Assembly (NCBI RefSeq): GCF_040939455.1
Contig: NC_134104.1
Span: 8,393,501 to 8,457,500, forward strand
Origin: Microcebus murinus
Taxonomy: Eukaryota > Chordata > Mammalia > Primates > Cheirogaleidae
Direction: 5' to 3'
Length of the DNA: 64,000 nt
How positions within the stretch are numbered: the stretch's first letter is position 1; each line of letters begins with the position of its first letter. Below the pieces are notes generated by a model. That model made no database searches. It saw only the letters and a list, made by a program, of their open reading frames with translations, and was not told the DNA's origin. Shown here one piece after another: positions 56,551 to 64,000 of the stretch. Made by a program: the position numbers and the translations under genes.

Positions 56551-59500
56551 CTGCAAATACAAATATTAAATTATATTAGATTAGATGAGCATTATAATAT
56601 AAGTAAATATTCATGTAAAACTTAAAAATTAAAAGTGAAATATTAAACTCAAATCTCTTTAGAATGAAAAACAATTACACAAAAAGAAAAGCAAAACTTC
56701 CCCTAGAGCAACACGTGGACCCCAACCTTTTTGGCACCAGGGGACTGGTTTCATGGAAGACAATTTTTCCATTTTGGGGGGCAGTGTGCCATAGCAGCAG
56801 TGATGCCAGCTGCCACCCCATTCCTAAGTTTCATGGAAGACAATTTTTCCACTGGGGGGAGAGGGGGGCAGGTTTGTGTGTGCAGGTGGCAGTGTGGACG
56901 GCAGAGCTCTGCAACCCCAGGGTTCGGGACCACAGTTCTGTAAGACATCCATAATTGTATAAGAGGAAAAATAGTTCTGTAGTCAAATAAGCTTACAAAA
57001 CATTGGGTTGAATAATGGTAGATAAGCTTTTTTTATATTGAAGGACTTCTCTGAACCTATTACATGCTCAAGTTCCTGACAATCCATTTTACCTTGTATT
57101 TACAAAGAACACTGTTTTGTTGAAAACATTGGGAAACCCTAGACTAAGATGATCATTAACATTCATTCCAAGTTTATGAATGTCAACATTCTATACTCTA
57201 AAAAAAATGCCAAAAAGCACTTAAGCAATAAATACCTGAACTATATGGCAGCCTTTGCCTTTAAGATTGTGTTAGACACATGGAATGAGTGTTACAGTTG
57301 TTCTTCTTCCTTACCCCCCACAATACTGTAAGTCCATATTTAATTCAGATACTGATTTTTCTAGGGTAGATATCTCTGAAGGCATCATGATGCTTATCTT
57401 TGGTTGACAATGCAGAAAAATGTGATTGTGAGCATGTTAGTTTTGTGAGCTTTCATGGTAAGATTAATTCCATTGGGCCTTTGAGAAAACATTACATCAC
57501 TCCCCCTGCCATTTATTATTCAAGCTTTCCACTCATATTCAATCAAGGGCCTATGATTCAAATTCCTTTCTGCTTTGCTTTCCAGAAGTTACTAGCCATT
57601 CTATGTCCTATCAAGAATATCCTCTTTGTAATAATCAAAACCTTTTCCCTACATGAAAAGCAGACAAATGACTAGCATAACCCTCTTACCCATCCTTTCC
57701 CTTAAGTCTCTGACTGTCCTTGGCTGCTTCCTGCTGTCTAATGGACGTGTCATGGATTCCTATTTTTAATGTTTAGATCAGCACCATCCAAGAGAAATAA
57801 TGCCAGCTCCATATTCAATTTTAAATGTTCTAACAGCCAATTAAAAAGCAAAAGGAAAAAGTAAATTTTAGTACTATATTTTATTTAGCCTAATGTAGCC
57901 AAAGTATTATCATTTCATCATGTACTCACAATAAACTTTATTAATAAAGTATTTTACATCTTTCATACTAGGCCTTCAAAAGCCAGTGTGTGCTTTATAC
58001 CTAAAGCATACCCTAATTCAAACTAGCCACATTTAAGTGTCAACAGCCTCATGTGGCTACTGGCTACCATATTGGAAAATATAGGACTAAAAGACTATCA
58101 GTTACTCAGAGTTTAGTGTGTAAGAGAATCGTCTGGGAACTTGTTTTAAACAGTTTCTAATTCAATAAATTACAGTAAGGCCCATTTCTATAAGCACCAT
58201 AGATGCTTGTGGTCCTCATTTTCAGAAACATTGATCAAGCCTCTCTTTTTTTTACCCCTTGGCCTCCATGCTTATACACACTGCTCTTCTAATTCCATGA
58301 ACAGATTTAACGAAATCCTTGAAAAAGTTAAGCAAAAAGACAAAGTAATATGAGTAATGTCAAGTGAGGGTGGCAGGAGGTATTTCTAAACAACAATTAG
58401 ACCTGTTAGGTCTCAAGTCATATATCAGCAGGTAGAGCTGCACAATTTTAGCCTTTAATGACTATTTTTGAATGGTAAACCATTCACACCACTCACACTG
58501 TGATGCCCTGAACTTCTGCCTACTCCACTATTAAAAACGAATCTAAACAGAACCCCAGGCACATTTTATATCTTACTGATATAGGATAATCATTAATTTA
58601 CTACTTGTTTTAATAGAATTTCTTTCTAATATTACCTACACTGTGGCAATTTTTAATAATTTTGTGATTTCCTAAAAGTTAAGATTAGGGAGGACAAATA
58701 GTGAAATAAGGACAGCAACCTATAAAGAAATGATGCCAAGTATGAAACTAAATTAAAAAAAAAATCAGGCTGAAAGAGTAAGTTTCAGTAACAGTCCCCC
58801 ATCTTCTACTCATGGCCAAATTCACCCATTCTTCAAGACCAAGCTCAATTTTCACCTTTTCCCCCAAAAACTTTTGCAAACCACTCTGAAGAATCAAATG
58901 CTTGTTTTCTTCTAAATTTCCATTCCACTTAATTAAGAACCTAAACAGTCAGCAACCTGAAGGAAAGGATGATGAAGTGTTACTTCTTTTGTATCTCGTT
59001 CATAATGTTAAGGTCACAGTGGACGGACAATCAATAACTTCTTTTGACAGAAAATTATCTCTGTGATATGTGTTAGCAGATAATGCTAACCACAGCATAC
59101 CAAGCAGTATGCTAACCATAACTGCACCCACACATAATATTACCTTTCCCCATCCATGTAATTTACAGACTCCTCAATGTTACTTGAAGTTGAAACATCT
59201 GTTGCTATCTGCTGACTTGTAGATTTTAATTGCTCAATTTGTGTTTTGAGTTCTTCACACTGTGAACGGATCTGTGATTTTTCCACTTCCAATAATTCAA
59301 CCTGACAAAAAATATAAATGAATTTTATAACTGTAAAATTTAAAAATACTAATGTCAAAGTGCAAATTTAAGCTAAGAAATGTAGAGAACCTGCTTGATA
59401 AAATTACCAACTATCGAAGCACATTAAAACACACATAAAAGCCAATAATTTTCTACAAACAAAACTTCATTTGTTTATAGTTTTACTTCTGTATCTTTTT

Positions 59501-60896
59501 ACACTGAGAGAATACAAAATATTAATTACCACTTCACTAAAAACAAGTGGTACCTAGAAACTAAAAAACCAAGATACTAATGCCTTTATGTTAATTAACG
59601 TAACAGTGGCTTTCATTTCTTACACTCAACAGCTATAAGTTATTAAGTTACAACAGTGACTTTATACTAATTTTTATATATAGTCCCCGACTTAGGATTC
59701 AACTTTACGATGGTGCAGAAGCAATATCCATCCAGTAGAAACCATACTTTGAGTACCCATACGACCATTCTGTTTTTTACTTTTATTACAGTATTCAATA
59801 AATTACATGAGATATTCAACATTATGATAAAATAGATTTTGTATTAGATGATTTTGCCAACTGTAGGCTAATCCAAGTGTTCCAAGCACACTGAAGGTAG
59901 GCTAAGCTAAGCTATGATATCAGGTAGGTTATGTGTATAAAATGCATTTTCGACTTAATATTTTTCGCTTACAGTGGTTTACTGGGAGGTAATCCCACAA
60001 TAAGTCAAGGAGCCTCTGTATTTTATGAACTAGCTCCTGAGTGAACACATCAAGATGTGTGTTTGAATAAGCAGTTACATCACAATTATTTCCAGAAAGA
60101 GAGTACAATACCACACTGTGGTTTCCAAACTCTTTTTAGCAGGAAACTCTTTCAAAGGCCACACACACAAAATATATAAAACAGATAAAAAAAGGAGCTA
60201 CCTGAATTTGAAGTGGGGGCATATGAAGAGACTGTTACTTATCTCCTATCATTTATTGTTTTTCTCCTTCTTCACCAATAAAAGAACTGAAGACTACATT
60301 TCCCAGGCAACCATTAGCCAGGCAACTAAGTTGTGGCAGATGGAATATAAGAAACTTCCAGGAACCACACCCCCTTCTCTTTCCTGCTGCCTGGACTGTA
60401 GATATGATGGCTGGACCTGAAGAGCCATCTCAGACCACAACTGAATGTTGAGAAGCAAAGCAATAATGCAGAAGGTGCCTACATCTCTGATGACCATGGA
60501 AGCTACCACTTTATCTGGGGTATTATGTCACTTACATACAAACCTAATCCTAAAACAGAGTGCATGATTAAAATCAAGATACGCCAGGGTGGTGGCTCAT
60601 GCCTATAATCTTAACACTCTGAGAGGCCGAAGTGGGAGAGGAATGCTTGAGCTCAGGAGTTTAAGACCAGCCTCAGCAAGAGTGAGACCCCATCTCTACC
60701 AAAAACAGAAAGAAATTAGCCAGGCAACTAAAAATAGAAAAACAAAAATTAGCTGGATGTGGTGGCACACGCCTGTAGTTTCAGCTACTTGGGAAGCTGA
60801 GGCATGAGGATCACTTGAGCCCAGACGTTTGAGGTTGCTGTGAGGCAGGCTGACACCACCACACTCTATCCAGGGCGACAGAGTAAGACTCTGTCT

Positions 60897-60930
<34 letters not shown>

Positions 60931-60973
60931 AGGATACCACCATCACCATCTACCTCGAATGGTTATTGTAAGG

Positions 60974-61038
<65 letters not shown>

Positions 61039-61458
61039 TTTTTGAGACAAGGCCTCACTTTGTTGCCCAGGCTAGAGTGAGTGGCATCAGCCTAGCTCAT
61101 AGCAACCTCAAACTCCTGGGCTCAGGCAATCCTGCTGCCTCAGACACATGAGTAGCTGGGACTACAGGCATATGCCACCATGCCCAGATAATTTTTTCTA
61201 TATATATTAGTTCGCCAATTAATTTCTTTCTATTTATAGTACAGACGGGGTCTCGTCCTTGCTCAGGCTGGTTTCAAACTCCTGACCTCGAGCAATCCGC
61301 CCGCCTTGGCCTCCCAGAGTGCTAGGATTACAGGTGTGAGCCACGGTGCCTGGCCTGTAAGGCATATTAATTATGAACACAGGCTGGGCACAGTGGCTCA
61401 TGCCTGTTCCCAGACCTTTGGGAAGCTGAGTTCAAGACCAGCCTGACCTTGTCTCTAA

Positions 61459-61502
<44 letters not shown>

Positions 61503-62752
61503 ATGTAAAGTTCCTACTATATTGAGTAACTGTCTTAATGGGGTCTTGTTATTCTAAGCAGAATAATTCTCCATTGTATAGCAATGTTCTGTGTGCTATG
61601 GGCCATTTACCATACCTGACCACCACTCATTATTTTCCAGCAATGCACATTTTCCTCAAGACACTGAAAGAACCCAAACTGTCCTTATACATTTCCATAT
61701 GTCCCCCGGAGGCCAACTCCTCAGTTAAGACTAGTGGAGTAACAGACAATACACAGAATTATTATTAAGTGAAAGTATTCTAATCTAGCATTTGGCAGTT
61801 CTTTAAGGTTTAAATGACCCTGGATTCCCACTGACTATATGTTAGGATGATATAACTCACCTCGCTTTTATACTGGTCCCTCTCAACAGTGCATTTGTCC
61901 AGTTGCCTAAATACATCGTCAAGCTGCACAGCCATTTCATCCATTTCACTTTTACTCTCACTATTGGAACACTGACCACACTCAGCCTTTACATTTTGCA
62001 AATCACTACATTGTTTTTTCAGCCTTTCTATTTCTTCCAAAGCTTGCTGATACTGATACATCATATGGTCTGGACTTTCAGATTTGCCATTAATACTTTC
62101 AAGTAAAAATACAGCGTCAGTCTCAGTAGATTGATGGCAAGTTTCCTTCTTCACATATTTGTCATTCATTTCTAGTATCCTCTGTTGTAACACATTGATT
62201 TGGTCAGTAAACATATGACACTGTCTTTTATAATTTTCTTTTTCTTGGGTGACTAGAAGTAACTCATTTCTCAGTTCTTGTAATTGGAAGCCAGCATCAT
62301 CTGAAGATTTATCAAAAGTTTCTTGGGTTTCAGGTACCTTTGCTTCAGCTTCTACACAGGAGGGCAGTGTTGCTGTATCATTTCTTCTATCTATCTCATC
62401 TTCTATAGTTTCTTCCTTTTTAACAACTAAATTTGGTACTTCAGTCTGGGTAGCTGCAGTATTTCCCTGATCACACTTGTATGACGAGGTGCTTGTTGAA
62501 CTAGTCTGGCCACAAAGTTCATTATCACTCACAAACTCTACCTGAACATTACTTTGCTCAATATGACTCTGTTCCAATTTCATTTCAACATCTTGATCTA
62601 CTGCAGGTTTGGGAGTACTGTTTTCTTCTAAGATGATGACATCTTCATCATCATCCTCATTTTTATAAACCGAATTTTCAAATGCTTGATTACTCAATCT
62701 CCGATTCTTTACATTCAAGATTGAGGAACGAGTAGAAAGTCTCCGTTTGAGG
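56397..62752 (-). CDS. MORC3: MORC3, C-terminal 401 residues (last three coding exons); 5' part outside the window
   Basis: MORC3 is a GHKL ATPase with a CW zinc finger that reads H3K4me3, forms PML-linked nuclear bodies, affects p53 and restrains interferon genes. Only its regulatory C-terminus is here, in exons 62752-61861, 59301-59144 and 56550-56397. The first exon starts one base into a codon ([11 protein letters not shown]). It has a SUMO-interacting motif, EDVIILEEN, after an acidic run, followed by long heptad-like coiled coils ([36 protein letters not shown]). The coil continues through [10 protein letters not shown]. The last exon ends in the conserved hydrophobic block [13 protein letters not shown] and EISST, then TAA. 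Splice sites and phases agree throughout. The ATPase and CW exons lie beyond 64000. CHAF1B follows in the same direction, as in human. Confidence 0.97.
56712..56944 (+). mobile_element. hAT-type MITE, internally duplicated
   Basis: Starts gtggaccccaacctttttggc and ends gggttcgggaccacag. It contains two exact copies of gtttcatggaagacaattttt at 56748 and 56828. It lies in the MORC3 intron next to the last exon. Confidence 0.65.
57779..58086 (+). mobile_element. DNA-transposon MITE (cactgtccaatagaaat family)
   Basis: agcaccatccaagagaaataatgcc to catgtggctactggctaccatattgg shows the two conserved ends; the middle is A+T-rich. Family name not assigned. Confidence 0.65.
59144..59301 (-). CDS. MORC3: MORC3 penultimate exon
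   Basis: Acceptor TTTTTTGTCAG, donor GAAAG|GTAATA. It encodes [10 protein letters not shown] to NYMDGE (52 codons plus two bases), completing the coiled coil with the Gln/Leu-rich [13 protein letters not shown]. Confidence 0.96.
59681..60020 (+). mobile_element. Tigger/pogo-like MITE with imperfect terminal inverted repeats
   Basis: tagtccccgacttagg at the left matches, inverted, the right end ataagtcaaggagcctctgta. The internal aatgcattttcgactta occurs in the expected place. It lies in the MORC3 intron. Confidence 0.7.
60583..60929 (+). mobile_element. Alu, sense, with 31-base A tail
   Basis: Dimer with the segment gccaggcaactaaaaat between arms. The uninterrupted A run at 60898-60928 suggests moderate youth or expansion. 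It lies in a MORC3 intron. Confidence 0.9.
60979..61355 (-). mobile_element. Strepsirrhine Alu with tail-derived (CA)n(TA)n microsatellite
   Basis: The body is 61044-61355. The tail is T13 at 61031-61043, (TA)n at 61006-61030 and (CA)n at 60979-61006. Target duplications tgtaaggcatat at 60967-60978 and 61356-61367 enclose both body and microsatellite. Confidence 0.94.
61383..61500 (+). mobile_element. Deleted Alu with (AAT)n tail
   Basis: ggctgggcacagtggctcatgcctg runs into a shortened left arm, then about 14 AAT units at 61459-61500. Confidence 0.82.
61861..62752 (-). CDS. MORC3: MORC3 large penultimate-but-one exon
   Basis: Acceptor TTTTTTCCAG, donor GCGAG|GTGAGT. The exon is 892 nt: one base completing Ser plus 297 codons. 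It holds the acidic stretch with the SIM ([12 protein letters not shown]), a Lys-Glu region with SUMO-type sites (VVKKEET), and most of the coiled coil. Confidence 0.97.
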
Positions 62753-63195
62753 CTGGAAAAAATTTTATATGTAAGATTATAAAATATGAATATGAACAAA
62801 ATAGAAGACCTGTAAGTAATCATTCTAATGAATAAGGTATTGTAACAGTTTTATAACTATTTTGAAATTCTAAGAAATGCCCAAGCTCAGTTTTTTAAAT
62901 GACACATTGTACAGTACTGACCACTGATTTAATGAAATAGAGATTTTCTCCTTTTACAGATGAAGAATCAATTGACTATGGAGATCTCTTTGAAGTACCA
63001 GATCTGTAAACTGATAAACATCCCTTCATTCGATGTCCTCCAGGCATTTCAATGTATACATATCCAAAGAAGAACAATACCTACCTAGAACCATTCTTGT
63101 ATTCTCAAGCTTAGGGACTGGCATTGCCATCTTTATGCCCATATCATATTCAGTGATCAAAGATAAGCCATAAAGCAAACCAGTACTCCCTATCC

Positions 63196-63312
63196 TTTTT
63201 ATATAAAACAATTTTCCCTAAATTAGAAATTGCTTTTTTTATATAAAACAATTTTCCCTAAATTAAAATTGCTTCATTTTTATATAAAACAATTTTCCCT
63301 AAATTAAAAATT
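63196..63312 (+). repeat. Three-copy minisatellite, period 40-41 bp
   Basis: The core tatataaaacaattttccct recurs with starts at 63200, 63240 and 63281; atataaaac begins at 63201, 63241 and 63282. It lies in a MORC3 intron. Confidence 0.95.
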
Positions 63313-63449
63313 GGCTAATTTTCTTCATTTGCATAGTTTTCTATAAATTTATCTATCACCAATGGATTACTTTTGTCCACACTTAGAGGAATATTTGTAC
63401 TGGTTTGCTATTTGGGCATTGTGTTATACCTCCAAGATCTCAATCCTCT

Positions 63450-63748
63450 TTCTTTTTTTTTTTTGAGACAGAGTCTCGCTTTGTTGCCCAGGCTAGAGTG
63501 AATGCCATGGCATCAGCCTAGCTCACAGTAACCTCAAACTCCTGGGCTCAAGCAATCCTCCTGCCTCAACCTCCCGAGTAGCTGGGACTACAGGCATGCG
63601 CCACCATGCCCGGCTAATTTTTTCTATATATATTAACTGGCCAATTAATTTCTTTCTATTTATAGTAGAGACGGGGTGTCGCTCTTGCTCAGGCTGGTTT
63701 CGAACTCTTGGCCTCGAGCAATCCACCCGCCTCAGCCTCCCAGAGTGT
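63450..63748 (-). mobile_element. Strepsirrhine Alu, antisense
   Basis: Carries tggccaattaatttcttt. The arm end stops at cccagagtg, so the element is short by about 20 bp at its own 5' end. It lies in a MORC3 intron. Confidence 0.92.
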
Positions 63749-64000
63749 TTGTGATTACTCTCTCATATTGAGGGAGCACAACCTCCAATAGCATCTTGAG
63801 AAAAGGTACATGAGACATAACAAATACAAGAAACATTCTTATTCTCCTCTCAAGTTTATTGCTGGCTTGACTTTCAGATAGACTTCCAAGTTGAAAATTA
63901 TTTTCTCAAAAATGTAAAAGCATCACTCCATTTTCATTTACCATTCAGTGTTCCTGCCATTCTAATTCCTGATCTTTTGCTGCTAATCTGTTTTTCCTCT

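Noticed and set aside
63942..64000. Possible MORC3 exon ending ATG|GTAAAT at the window edge
   Set aside because: The phase does not fit the next exon, which needs two bases carried in. The expected preceding residues (ending in ESNS in human as I recall) are not encoded.

Overview
This is primate nuclear DNA, most likely from a lemur (strepsirrhine). Two lines of evidence support this. First, many dimeric Alu SINEs are present, and most carry the strepsirrhine-type central segment (ttggccaattaatttc in the antisense copies). Second, the exons encode near-human versions of two neighbouring genes of human 21q22.13, MORC3 and CHAF1B. Species and family calls come from sequence recognition alone, with no database search.

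Layout. Both genes are on the minus strand, so they read from high to low coordinates. The right end (about 64000 to 55190) holds the last three coding exons and 3' UTR of MORC3, an ATPase/CW zinc-finger nuclear-body protein; the rest of that gene lies beyond the window. A repeat-rich spacer of about 12 kb follows (55190 to 43200): old L1 sequence interrupted by two LTR-like elements and several Alus. CHAF1B, the p60 WD40 subunit of chromatin assembly factor 1, is complete. Its CpG-island promoter and non-coding exon 1 lie at about 42640-43240. Thirteen coding exons run from 42343 (ATG) to 22553 (stop). All exons join in frame with GT/AG sites to give a 566-residue protein, or 559 residues with an alternative acceptor in exon 11. 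The left 22 kb is intergenic (in human the next gene would be CLDN14, which I do not see). It is made of nested L1, LTR, Alu, L2, MIR and DNA-transposon debris.

Function. CHAF1B deposits H3-H4 behind replication forks and MORC3 organises H3K4me3-bound nuclear bodies. They are conserved neighbours rather than an operon-like unit. The CHAF1B promoter region has GC boxes and an E2F-like site, which fits S-phase expression.

No unknown multi-gene system is visible. The points most worth a second look are: a GGGGCC hexanucleotide tract in CHAF1B intron 1; the two in-frame acceptors of CHAF1B exon 11; a 30-bp exact copy of distant sequence inserted into an Alu; a poly(T) flanked by perfect target-site duplications with no cargo; several young-looking tandem duplications; a microsatellite grown from an Alu tail; and a small ankyrin-like minus-strand ORF near 19.5 kb.
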